A DNA stretch of 64,000 bases, taken from contig NZ_JAIOAA010000020.1 of assembly GCF_019890675.1 (NCBI RefSeq), positions 1 through 64,000 on the forward strand, written 5' to 3'. The notes beneath the pieces are model-generated. The model made no database searches, was not told where the DNA came from, and worked only from the letters and a program-made list of their open reading frames with translations. Positions within the stretch are counted from its first letter, which is position 1; every line of letters begins with the position of its first letter. Shown in pieces: positions 33,231 through 40,910 of the stretch. Origin of the DNA: Micromonospora sp. PLK6-60. GTDB taxonomy: Bacteria > Actinomycetota > Actinomycetes > Mycobacteriales > Micromonosporaceae. The translations under genes were made by a program, and so were the position numbers.

Positions 33231-34108
33231 GCCGGTGCCTCCTCACGCCCGAACAGGCCGGCCGGGCGCCACAGCAGCACGGCGGCCATCACGATGAACA
33301 CCAGGGTCTGCGACAGGATCGGCCAGTCGGCCAGGTAGACCACGCCCCAGGCCTGGATCAGGCCGATGCCGAACCCGGCGGCCACCGACCCGAAGATCGA
33401 GCCGAGGCCGCCGATCACCACGACCGCGAAGACCACGATGATGAGGTCGGCGCCCATCAGCGGGTTGACCGCCCGCATCGGGGCGGCGAGCACCCCGGCC
33501 AGTCCGGCGAGGGCGATGCCGAAGCCGAAGACCGGGGTCACCCACCGTCCCACGTTGATGCCGAACGCCCGGGTGAGTTCCGGGCGTTCGGTCGCCGCCC
33601 GCACCACCATGCCGACCCGGCTGTGGGTCAGCGCCCACCACACCGCGACGCAGATCGCGACGGCGAAGCCCAGCACGAAGACCCGGTAGGTCGGGAAGTC
33701 GAAGATGCCCAGGTCGACCGAGCCGCCGAGGGACTCCGGGGTGGCGTACGGGATGGACTGCACCCCGTACCGGGACTTCACCAGGTCCTGGAGGATGAGC
33801 ACCAGGCCGAAGGTGAGCAGGAAGTTGTAGAGCGGATCGAGCCGGGCCAGCCGGTGCACGAAGGCCCGCTCGAGCGCCATGCCCAGCACCCCCAGCACCA
33901 CCGGCATGATCACCAGCGCCCACCAGAACGGCACCCCGAACTCGGCCAGCAGGACGTACGCCCCCATGGCGCCGAGCATGTAGAAGGCGCCGTGGGCGAA
34001 GTTGACCACGCGGAGCATCCCGAAGATGACCGCCAGGCCGAGGGCGAGCAGGGCGTAGAACGCCCCGTTCACCAGCCCGTCGAACGTGTGCTGAAGGAAA
34101 CCGGTCAT
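33227..34108 (-). CDS. livH: Branched-chain amino acid ABC transporter permease LivH
   Basis: The second membrane subunit of the Liv importer. It has 293 residues, starting MTGFLQHTFDGLVNGAFYAL, the typical LivH N-terminus, with LRVVNFAHGAFYMLGAMGAY (about residues 31-50). The cytoplasmic EAA-like loop is RAATERPELTRAFGINV. The GTIFGSVAAGFGIGLIQAWG-like stretch near the C-terminus is also typical. Only 7 bp separate it from the solute-binding protein gene, and it overlaps livM by ATGA. Confidence 0.92.
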   Translation of the reverse strand: MTGFLQHTFDGLVNGAFYALLALGLAVIFGMLRVVNFAHGAFYMLGAMGAYVLLAEFGVPFWWALVIMPVVLGVLGMALERAFVHRLARLDPLYNFLLTFGLVLILQDLVKSRYGVQSIPYATPESLGGSVDLGIFDFPTYRVFVLGFAVAICVAVWWALTHSRVGMVVRAATERPELTRAFGINVGRWVTPVFGFGIALAGLAGVLAAPMRAVNPLMGADLIIVVFAVVVIGGLGSIFGSVAAGFGIGLIQAWGVVYLADWPILSQTLVFIVMAAVLLWRPAGLFGREEAPA

Positions 34109-34115
34109 GGCCTCG

Positions 34116-35360
34116 TCACATCTTGCACTCGGCCGACGGGGACGCGAACGCCTCGGCCGCCGGGATGGTCTTGACGACCTTCACGTAGTCCCAGTCCTCG
34201 GTCACCTCGGCCTGCGGCTTGACCTGCGCCAGGTACGCGTCGTGCAGCACCCGGTGGTCCTCGGCGCGGATCTTGCCGTTGCGCAGGAAGACGTCGTTGA
34301 TCTCCTTGCCCTCCAGCTCCTTCACCACCGTGTCGGCGTCGTCGGTGCCGGCGGACTGTGCCGCCTCCAGGTACTGGGTGGCGGCGGAGTAGTTGGCGGC
34401 GTGGGCGAAGGTCGGCCGGGTGCCGGTCTCCTTCAGGAACCGGTCCGCCCACTCCCGGTTCTGCTTGTCGAAGTTCCAGTACCAGGCGTCGGTGTAGGTG
34501 GTGCCGGCCAGCGCCGCCGGGGTCAGCGAGTGGATGTCGGTGAGGAACATCAGGCCGACCGCGAGGCCGACGCCCTTGTCCCGGAGCTTGAACTCGTTGT
34601 ACTGCTTGACCAGGTTCACCAGGTCACCGCCGGCCTGCATGGTGCCCAGGGTGTCCGGCTTCGGGTTCAGCGTCGGCGCCTTCAGCAGGAAGGTGGAGAA
34701 GTTGTCGTTCGGGAACGGCGTGGCGTCCTTGGCCACCACCTTGCCGCCGGCCCCCTCCACCGCCGCCGAGAACTTCTTCTCCATGTCCTGGCCGAACGCG
34801 TAGTCCGGGTAGACGATGTACCAGTTCTTGGCGCCCTCCTGGGTCGCCGCCGTGCCGGTGCCGTGGGCCAGCATGTACGTGTCGTACGCGTAGTGGAACG
34901 TGTACTTGTTGCACGCCTTGCCGGTCAGGTCGGTGGTCGCGCCGGTGATGTTGAAATAGAGCTTCTTCTTCGCCTTGGCCACGTCGGCCACCTTCAGCGC
35001 CGCCGAGGAGGTCGGCACGTCCAGGATCGCGTCGACGCCCTTGCGGTCGTACAGTTCGGCCGCCTTGGTGTTGGCGATGTCCGGCTTGTTCTGGTGGTCG
35101 GCGGACTCGACGCTGATGTTCGTGGTGACGGCCTTGTCGCCGTACTTGGCCTTGAAGTCGGCGATGGCCATCTCCACGGCCTTCACCGAGTTCTTGCCGG
35201 ACGCGTCCGCGTACACCCCGGACTGGTCGTTCAACACCCCCAGGACGATCTTGTCGTCGGTGAGCTTGGAGTCACCCGACCCGCTCGGGCCCCCACCGCC
35301 ACACCCGGCGGCGAGCAGCACGGCGGCGGACGCCGCCGCCACACCTGCGGTTCTACGCAT
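34116..35360 (-). CDS. livK: Branched-chain amino acid/amide ABC transporter substrate-binding lipoprotein
   Basis: A type I periplasmic-binding-fold lipoprotein that delivers substrate to LivHM. It has 414 residues from ATG 35360 with GGAGGG 6 nt upstream. A lipoprotein signal ends in VLLAAGCGGG, the lipobox Cys at about residue 21. The mature domain begins KIVLGVLNDQSGVYAD, typical of Leu/Ile/Val-binding-like proteins. The specific ligand is uncertain; close relatives bind amino acids, amides, or aromatic acids, and no catabolic genes nearby settle it. Confidence 0.9.
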   Translation of the reverse strand: MRRTAGVAAASAAVLLAAGCGGGGPSGSGDSKLTDDKIVLGVLNDQSGVYADASGKNSVKAVEMAIADFKAKYGDKAVTTNISVESADHQNKPDIANTKAAELYDRKGVDAILDVPTSSAALKVADVAKAKKKLYFNITGATTDLTGKACNKYTFHYAYDTYMLAHGTGTAATQEGAKNWYIVYPDYAFGQDMEKKFSAAVEGAGGKVVAKDATPFPNDNFSTFLLKAPTLNPKPDTLGTMQAGGDLVNLVKQYNEFKLRDKGVGLAVGLMFLTDIHSLTPAALAGTTYTDAWYWNFDKQNREWADRFLKETGTRPTFAHAANYSAATQYLEAAQSAGTDDADTVVKELEGKEINDVFLRNGKIRAEDHRVLHDAYLAQVKPQAEVTEDWDYVKVVKTIPAAEAFASPSAECKM

Positions 35361-35410
35361 ACCGATCCCTCCATATCCGCGCCGAGCGCGGCTCACTGTT
35401 CGTCGGAAAT

Positions 35411-36103
35411 TCAGATGCCGAGGTACGCCAACAGCTCGCGCTCCCGGCTGCGCACCTCGGAGTTGTCCATCGCCTCCACCACGCGTCCCTCGGCCAGCAG
35501 GTAGTGCCGGTCGGCGACGCCGGTGGCGAAGTGCAGGTTCTGCTCGACGAGCAGCACCGTCACGCCGTGCTTCTTGGCCTCCCGCAGCAGGTCGCCGACC
35601 TGTTGCACGAGCAGCGGGGAGAGCCCCTCGGTGGGCTCGTCGCAGAGCAGCAGCCGGGCGCCCATCCGCAGCACCCGGGCCAGGGCGAGCATCTGCTGCT
35701 CGCCGCCGGAGAGCTTGGTGGCCGGCGAGTCGCGCCGCAGGTGCAGCGCGGGGAACGCCTCGTAGACCCGCTCGAGCGACCACGGGTCGGGGCCGACCCG
35801 GGGCGGCAGCGTCAGGTTCTCGGTGACGGTGAGCGAGGCGTACGCGCCCCGGTCGTCGGGCACCCAGCCCAGCCCGAGCCGGGCCCGCCGGTGCGCCGGC
35901 AGCCGGGTGACGTCCCGGCCGTCCAGGGAGATGGCGCCGGACTGGCCGGGGTGCAGCCCCATCACGCAGCGCAGCAGCGTGGACTTGCCGGCGCCGTTGC
36001 GCCCGACCAGGGTCACCACCTCGCCGGCGGCGACCTCCAGGCTCACCTCCCGCAGCACCCGCGCCTCGCCGTACCAGGCGGAGAGGTTCTCAATGCGCAG
36101 CAT
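35411..36103 (-). CDS. livF: Branched-chain amino acid ABC transporter ATPase LivF
   Basis: A cytoplasmic ATPase of the Liv importer. It has 230 residues. Walker A is GRNGAGKST (about 37-45), the ABC signature is LSGGEQQML (about 133-141), Walker B is LLLCDEPTEGLSP, and the H-loop is VLLVEQNLH. The TEGLSP form and the ending ELLAYLGI are diagnostic for LivF. It overlaps livG by 14 bp and precedes the binding-protein gene by 50 bp. Confidence 0.94.
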   Translation of the reverse strand: MLRIENLSAWYGEARVLREVSLEVAAGEVVTLVGRNGAGKSTLLRCVMGLHPGQSGAISLDGRDVTRLPAHRRARLGLGWVPDDRGAYASLTVTENLTLPPRVGPDPWSLERVYEAFPALHLRRDSPATKLSGGEQQMLALARVLRMGARLLLCDEPTEGLSPLLVQQVGDLLREAKKHGVTVLLVEQNLHFATGVADRHYLLAEGRVVEAMDNSEVRSRERELLAYLGI

Positions 36104-36851
36104 CAGCGGCTCCCAGGTAGGCGGTGATGACCCGCTCGTCGGCGCGGACCTGCTCGTAGGGCCCCTCGACCAGCACCTTGCCGGCCTGGAGCACGGTGAC
36201 GGTGTCGGCGAGGCGGCCGACCACGCTCATGTTGTGCTCGACCATCACCACGGTCCGTCCCTTGCGTACGGTGGCGATCAGGTCGACGGTGCGGTCGACG
36301 TCCTCCAGCCCCATCCCGGCGGTCGGCTCGTCGAGCAGCAGCACCTTCGGGTCCAGGGCGAGCGCGATGGCCAGCTCCAGGGCCCGCTTGCGCCCGTACG
36401 CCAACGCCTCGGCGGGGGCCTCGGCCAGCTCGGCGAGGCCGACCATGTCCAGCAGTTCCTCGGCGCGTTCCCGGTAGCGGCCCATCAGCTTCACCGAGCG
36501 CCAGAACCGCCAGCCCAGGCCGCTCGGCGACTGCAGGGCCAGCTCGACGTGCTCCCGCGCGCAGAGCTGCGGAAAGAGGCTGGTGATCTGGAAGGAGCGG
36601 GCCACCCCCAGCCGGGCGACCTGCTCCGGCGGCAGTCCGGTGACGTCCCGCCCGGCCAGCTCGATCCGCCCGGCCGTCGGCGGCAGGAACCCGGTGAGCA
36701 GGTTGAACAGCGTGGTCTTGCCGGCGCCGTTCGGGCCGACCAGGGCGTGCACGCTGTCCGCGGCGACGTCGAGGTCGACCTGGTCGACGGCCCGGAAGCC
36801 CCGGAAGTCGCGGGTCAGCCCGCGGGCTGACAGGAGCGCTTGCCCGGCCAT
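36090..36851 (-). CDS. livG: Branched-chain amino acid ABC transporter ATPase LivG
   Basis: The second ATPase of the Liv importer and first gene of the operon. It has 253 residues from ATG 36851, preferred over GTG 36857 because GGAGGG is then spaced 7 nt. Walker A is GPNGAGKTT, followed by LFNLLTGFLPPTAG. The GVARSFQITSLFPQLCARE stretch is LivG-like. The canonical LSGG signature is replaced by LAYGRKRALE, as in many LivG proteins (AYGxxRxLE). Walker B is LLLDEPTAGM and the H-loop VMVEHNMSVV. The upstream region carries GTGACC-GT-GGTCAC at 36893. Confidence 0.94.
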   Translation of the reverse strand: MAGQALLSARGLTRDFRGFRAVDQVDLDVAADSVHALVGPNGAGKTTLFNLLTGFLPPTAGRIELAGRDVTGLPPEQVARLGVARSFQITSLFPQLCAREHVELALQSPSGLGWRFWRSVKLMGRYRERAEELLDMVGLAELAEAPAEALAYGRKRALELAIALALDPKVLLLDEPTAGMGLEDVDRTVDLIATVRKGRTVVMVEHNMSVVGRLADTVTVLQAGKVLVEGPYEQVRADERVITAYLGAADAAH

Positions 36852-36892
36852 CGCCACACCCTCCGCAGGTTCATACGGCGGCGGCCAGGTCG

Positions 36893-36906
36893 GTGACCGT
36901 GGTCAC
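36893..36906. promoter_or_regulatory. Small dyad upstream of the liv operon
   Basis: GTGACC-GT-GGTCAC lies 42 bp upstream of the livG start, with a second small palindrome ATGTGCCACAT at 36961-36971. Either could bind a regulator of the liv operon, but the arms are short and the assignment is tentative. The 245-bp gap contains no gene. Confidence 0.35.
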
Positions 36907-37014
36907 AGGGCCGTCGCGTGCTGGAAACCTACGGTGGCCCGGCAGAGTCGAACCATGTCGATGTGCCACATATTCGCCCACGGTGGCACGGGCCGGATCC
37001 CCATAGGAGACGGT

Positions 37015-37035
37015 GCGGTGCCGGCCCGGCACCGC
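37015..37035 (-). terminator. Hairpin downstream of TetR gene
   Basis: GCGGTGCCGG, one base, CCGGCACCGC: a perfect 10-bp stem 62 bp beyond the TetR stop, upstream of the liv operon. Probably the TetR terminator. Confidence 0.45.
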
Positions 37036-37096
37036 CCCATCCACCCATCGGCGGCGGTCGACATGTGGGAGGCCACCGTCACCGGCCGTCCGCCGG

Positions 37097-37747
37097 TCAG
37101 CCGTCCGTCGTCTGCAGGGCGGGGCCGACGATGCGGTCGTACTCGGCGGCGAGGCCGTGCAGCAGGGCGTCCAGGCCGAGCACGAAGGCGCCCTCGTCGA
37201 CGCTGTGCTGGTGCCCGGCGAGCCGGTGCGCCTGGCGCAGGTGCGGATGGTCGAGGTACAGGTCGGGGTCGTCGGAGAAGCCCCGGGCGAACGAGCCGAG
37301 CGCGGACCCGGTCACGAAGTAGCGCAGCGCCGCGCCGATGTGGGTGGCCCGGGCGGGCGGCCAACCGGCGCGGACCAGCCCGCCGTACACCGCGTCGGCC
37401 ATGGCCAGGGCGGCCGGTCGGCGGCCGGGGCCCTGCGCCAGGTACGGCACGATGTGCGGGTGCGCGGCGAGCGCCCGCCGGTAGGAGTGCGCCCAGTGTC
37501 GCAGCGCCGCCGACCAGTCGAGGGCGCCGAAGGCCGAGGTGTCGACCGTCGCGGTGACGCTGTCGGCGACCGCGTCGAGGATGTCGCCCTTGGTGGCGAA
37601 GTGGTTGTACAGCGACGGGCCCTGCACGCCGAGTTCGGCGGCGAGCCGGCGGGTGGAGAGCGCGGTCAGCCCCTCGGCGTCGATGATCGCCCGGGCGGCG
37701 TCGACGATCCGCCGCCGATTCAGCAGCGGCTGCCGGGGTCGGGGCAC
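37097..37747 (-). CDS. TetR-family regulator
   Basis: A 216-residue TetR protein. The HTH reads LSTRRLAAELGVQGPSLYNHFATKGDIL (anchor; about residues 30-57). The C-terminal domain (HWAHSYRRALAAHPHIVPYLAQG) resembles the TetR_C_1 type. The GTG at 37747 has AGGAGG 4 nt upstream. It is divergent from the remnant of an acyl-CoA dehydrogenase gene, and the shared leader contains the dyad AAACTTGC-GCC-GCAAGTTT. TetR regulators facing acyl-CoA dehydrogenases are a common actinobacterial arrangement, so the regulator may have lost its main target here. Confidence 0.88.
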   Translation of the reverse strand: MPRPRQPLLNRRRIVDAARAIIDAEGLTALSTRRLAAELGVQGPSLYNHFATKGDILDAVADSVTATVDTSAFGALDWSAALRHWAHSYRRALAAHPHIVPYLAQGPGRRPAALAMADAVYGGLVRAGWPPARATHIGAALRYFVTGSALGSFARGFSDDPDLYLDHPHLRQAHRLAGHQHSVDEGAFVLGLDALLHGLAAEYDRIVGPALQTTDG

Positions 37748-37799
37748 CGGTCCTCCTCGTGGTCGCCGGCAGTCGCTGAGGTCGAGTACGGACGCCGGA

Positions 37800-37818
37800 A
37801 AACTTGCGCCGCAAGTTT
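37800..37818. promoter_or_regulatory. TetR operator candidate, 19-bp dyad
   Basis: AAACTTGC and GCAAGTTT are perfect 8-bp arms around a 3-bp spacer, in the divergent leader between the TetR gene and the acyl-CoA dehydrogenase remnant. Its AT content stands out from the surroundings. Confidence 0.7.
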
Positions 37819-37837
37819 AGGGGCGGGCCGCCAGCCG

Positions 37838-38050
37838 GTGACACCTCCGGAGGGGACGGACACTCTGGACTTCGGGCCGACCGACGACGAACGGCCGGTG
37901 CGGGAAACCGTCCGGACGTTCATCGCCGCGAGGTGGTGCCGGTGGAGCGGCAGGTGCGGCAGGTCCGGCTCCACCGGATCTTGGCCCCGACGGAAGGCAG
38001 CGGCCGGTCATCGCCCGCGACCCGCCACGCGGCTACCCGCAGACGGCCAG
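37838..38050 (+). pseudogene. Acyl-CoA dehydrogenase remnant (frameshifted N-terminus only)
   Basis: The first frame reads LDFGPTDDERPVRETVRTFI, the classic N-terminus of an acyl-CoA dehydrogenase. It then loses sense, and the next frame continues EVVPVERQVRQVRL. A single-base deletion in the junction (an original FIAREVVPVERQ is easily reconstructed) explains this. Beyond about 37970 no acyl-CoA dehydrogenase sequence is recognised, so the rest of the gene is gone. GGAGG lies about 12 nt before a CTG at 37865 that occupies the expected start position; a GTG at 37838 is in frame. The right boundary is approximate. Confidence 0.65.
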
Positions 38051-38091
38051 CTGAGCGGAGCAGGGCCGCGCCGGCCCCGGACGGCCCAGCC

Positions 38092-39129
38092 TCAGCCCGC
38101 CAACGCGTTCAGGGCCAGGTCGACGTCGTCCACCGTGGAATACAGGTGGAACGACGCCCGCACCCGCCCGGCGCGGACCGCCGCCCGCACCCCGGCCCGC
38201 TCCAGCTTCTCCCGCGCGTCCGGCACCTCGACGGTGACGATGGCGCTGTCCCCCGGCGGCCGACCCAGCCCGGCGAGGAACCGGTTGGCCAGCGCCACGT
38301 CGTACTCGCGTACCGCCGGCACCCCGATCTCGGCCAGCAGTTCCAGCGCCGGCGCGGTGCCCACCCAGCTGAACCAGGCCGGGGAGATGTCGAACCGGCG
38401 GGCGTCGTCGGCCAGCCGCAGCGGCGGACCGTAGTAGGAGGCGTGCGGGTCCGCGCCCGCGTACCAGCCGGCGGCGTCGGGCCGCAGCCGGTCGCGCAGC
38501 GCCGGGGCCAGGTAGGCCAGCGCCGAGCCGCGCGGCCCCATCAACCACTTGTACGCCCCGACCGCCACCACGTCGGCGAGGCTTCCGTCGAACGGCAGCC
38601 AGCCACACGCCTGGGTGGCGTCGACCACCACCAGCGCGCCGTACGCGCGGGCGGCGGCGACGATGTCGGCGTACCGGGCGACCGTCCCGTCGGCGGACTG
38701 CACCAGGCTGAACGCGACCAGATCGGTGCCCGCGTCGATCGCGTCGACCAGCCCGGCGAGCGGAACCGTGCGCACCTCGACGCCGCGCTCGGCCTGGACC
38801 AGCCAGGGGAAGAGGTTCGAGGTGAACTCGACCTCTGGCACCACCACGGTCGCGCCCGCGGGCAGCGCCGCCGCGACGGGGGCGAGCAACTGCGACACGA
38901 CGCTGCCGACCGCCACGTCACCCACCGGCACCCCGACCAGCCCGGCGAACGCCACGCGGGAGCGGTCGGTCGCCGCACTCCAGGTCTCCCACGAGCTCCG
39001 CCCGACCTGCCAGTCGGCCAGTGCGTCCTGCAGTGCCGTCCAGGCCGGCTCGGGCGGCAGCCCGTAGCTGGCGGTGTTCAACCAGCCGGGTTCCGGCTGC
39101 CACAGCTTCTGCGCCTTCGCGATCTCCAT
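38092..39129 (-). CDS. Class V aminotransferase-fold PLP enzyme
   Basis: A 345-residue PLP-dependent fold-type I protein related to cysteine desulfurases, kynureninases and isopenicillin-N-epimerase-like proteins. The PLP Lys is in VGAYKWLMGPRGSAL (about residue 195), with the cofactor-binding Asp and downstream Gln in VVDATQACG (about 170-178). There is no SufS or IscS Cys loop, so a sulfur-mobilising role is unlikely; a transaminase or lyase acting on a small amino acid is more plausible. The start ATG at 39129 gives MEIAKAQKLWQPEPGWLNTA, typical for this subfamily. It stands alone between the acyl-CoA dehydrogenase remnant and repeat copy D. Confidence 0.8.
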   Translation of the reverse strand: MEIAKAQKLWQPEPGWLNTASYGLPPEPAWTALQDALADWQVGRSSWETWSAATDRSRVAFAGLVGVPVGDVAVGSVVSQLLAPVAAALPAGATVVVPEVEFTSNLFPWLVQAERGVEVRTVPLAGLVDAIDAGTDLVAFSLVQSADGTVARYADIVAAARAYGALVVVDATQACGWLPFDGSLADVVAVGAYKWLMGPRGSALAYLAPALRDRLRPDAAGWYAGADPHASYYGPPLRLADDARRFDISPAWFSWVGTAPALELLAEIGVPAVREYDVALANRFLAGLGRPPGDSAIVTVEVPDAREKLERAGVRAAVRAGRVRASFHLYSTVDDVDLALNALAG

Positions 39130-39189
39130 GCCCCGACGCTAACGCCACCCCGCCCCCACCCGGCACCACCAATCCCCCACCGGTGGACC

Positions 39190-39243
39190 GAAGGAAGGGC
39201 CCCCTGTTAACGCCTCCGGTAGAGGAGGGGCCCCCTATTAACA
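39190..39243. repeat. GTTAAC/GGGGCCCC repeat, copy D (opposite orientation)
   Basis: In reverse complement it reads GTTAATAGGGGGCCCCTCCT, linker CTACCGGAGGC, GTTAACAGGGGGCCCTTCCT. The linker matches copy B. It lies between the start of the PLP-enzyme gene and the 3' end of the dctA-like gene; the remaining 130 bp before that gene show nothing recognisable. Confidence 0.8.
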
Positions 39244-39374
39244 CCTCACTCCGGCGCCGCCACGCCCGCCCGACGCCCGCCGCGATGCCCACCCGACGCC
39301 CGCCGGCACGGTCACGACGACGCCCGCCGCCGCGGCGCGAACCGCGACGGCGGGCGTACGGGGGTGCGGCGGGC

Positions 39375-40775
39375 TCAGGCCGGGGCGCCGGCCAGGGTGG
39401 TCGGACGGGCCGGCGGCTCGCCGCCGGCGGAAGCGTCGGAGCCACCCGCGGTCGGTTCGTCGTCGTCGAGCATGGTGGCCTCGTCGAACGGGCGCTCACC
39501 GGCGAGCACGGCGCGTGCCTGCTCCCTGTCGAACTCGCCGGTCCAGGTGCCGACCAGGACGGTGGCCACCGCGTTGCCGGCGAAGTTGGTAAGCGCCCGG
39601 GCCTCGGACATGAACCGGTCGATGCCGACGATCAGACCGACGCCGTCGACCAGGTCGGGGCGGTGCGACTGGAGACCGCCGGCCAGGGTGGCCAGGCCGG
39701 CGCCGGTGACGCCGGCCGCGCCCTTGGACGCGATGATCATGAAGACCAGCAGGCCGATCTGCTGACCGATCGACATCGGCTTGCCCAGCGCGTCGGCGAT
39801 GAACAGCGAGGCCATGGTCAGGTAGATCGCCGTGCCGTCGAGGTTGAACGAGTAGCCGGTCGGCACCGTGATGCCCACGACCGGCTTGCTCACGCCGAAG
39901 TGCTCCATCTTGGCGATCAGCCGGGGCAGCGCCGACTCCGACGACGAGGTCGACAGGATCAGCAGGAACTCCCGACCCAGGTAGCCGAGCAGCCTGAAGA
40001 TCGAGATCCCGGCCACGAAGCGCAGTAGCAGGCCGAGCACCACCAGCACGAAAAGCAGGCAGGTGGCGTAGAAGCCGAGCATGATCTGGGCCAGGCTCTT
40101 CAGCGCGTCGACGCCGGTCGCGCCGACCACGGCGGCGATGGCGCCGAACGCGCCGATCGGGGCCAGCCACATGATCATGGCGAGCACCTTGAAGACCAGC
40201 CGCTGGATCACCTCCACCGCCCGCAGCACCGGCTCGCCGCGCCGACCCATGCCCTGTACGGCGAAGCCGACCAGCAGCGCCACCAGCAACGCCTGGAGCA
40301 CCTCGCCCTCGGTGAGCGAGGAGAAGAGCGTGGTGGGAATGATGCCGAGCAGGAAGTCGACCGTCCCGCCGCCCTCGTCGCCCGCGGCGGCCTTACCGGA
40401 ACCGGCGAGGTCACCGAGGTCCAGCCCCGCTCCCGGCTGGATGATGTTGCCGACCACCAGGCCGATCGCCAGCGCCACGGTCGACATGACCAGGAAGTAG
40501 CCCAGCGCCAGGCCGCCGACCTTGCCGACCTGGGCGGCCTTGCGGACCGAGCCGACCCCCAGCACGATCGTGCAGAAGATGACCGGTCCGATCATCATCT
40601 TGATCAGGGCGACGAAACCGGTGCCCAGGGGCTTGAGCGCCTTGCCCGCCTCGGGGGCCACGAGGCCGACCACGATGCCGGCCACGACGGCCGCGATGAC
40701 CGCCAGGTAGAGGTAGCGCGTCCGGTCGCGGCGCCGCCGCGGGGCCGGAGCGGTGGTGGAAGTGGTGGTGTCCAT
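39375..40775 (-). CDS. dctA: C4-dicarboxylate (DctA-type) cation symporter
   Basis: A DAACS-family secondary importer for succinate, fumarate or malate. It has 466 residues. The N-terminus is cytoplasmic and Arg-rich; helix 1 follows (YLYLAVIAAVVAGIVVGLV), then LGTGFVALIKMMIGPVIFCTIV. The serine-rich loop LSTSSSESALPRL (about residues 270-282) and VPTGYSFNLDGTAIY (about 300-314), which bind substrate and cation, are intact. The acidic tail is short. ATG 40775 is used (GTG 40781 is in frame), without a strong ribosome binding site. It is transcribed divergently from a CitA/DcuS-type kinase and response regulator, which probably activate it. Confidence 0.92.
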   Translation of the reverse strand: MDTTTSTTAPAPRRRRDRTRYLYLAVIAAVVAGIVVGLVAPEAGKALKPLGTGFVALIKMMIGPVIFCTIVLGVGSVRKAAQVGKVGGLALGYFLVMSTVALAIGLVVGNIIQPGAGLDLGDLAGSGKAAAGDEGGGTVDFLLGIIPTTLFSSLTEGEVLQALLVALLVGFAVQGMGRRGEPVLRAVEVIQRLVFKVLAMIMWLAPIGAFGAIAAVVGATGVDALKSLAQIMLGFYATCLLFVLVVLGLLLRFVAGISIFRLLGYLGREFLLILSTSSSESALPRLIAKMEHFGVSKPVVGITVPTGYSFNLDGTAIYLTMASLFIADALGKPMSIGQQIGLLVFMIIASKGAAGVTGAGLATLAGGLQSHRPDLVDGVGLIVGIDRFMSEARALTNFAGNAVATVLVGTWTGEFDREQARAVLAGERPFDEATMLDDDEPTAGGSDASAGGEPPARPTTLAGAPA

Positions 40776-40910
40776 GCCCACAATGTGAAGCGCGTCTCAC
40801 CGCGGGGCAGCCTTGCGTTCATTCTGTTCATCCCGATGACTCGGGGGCGAAATCCGGACCCGACCCGTACGCCACACTTGCCCACGACCCGACGGCGGAA
40901 GGAGGCGGAC

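Noticed and set aside
38092..39129. Cysteine desulfurase (SufS/NifS)
   Set aside because: The PLP lysine motif is present, but the conserved catalytic cysteine loop and Fe-S assembly neighbours are absent.
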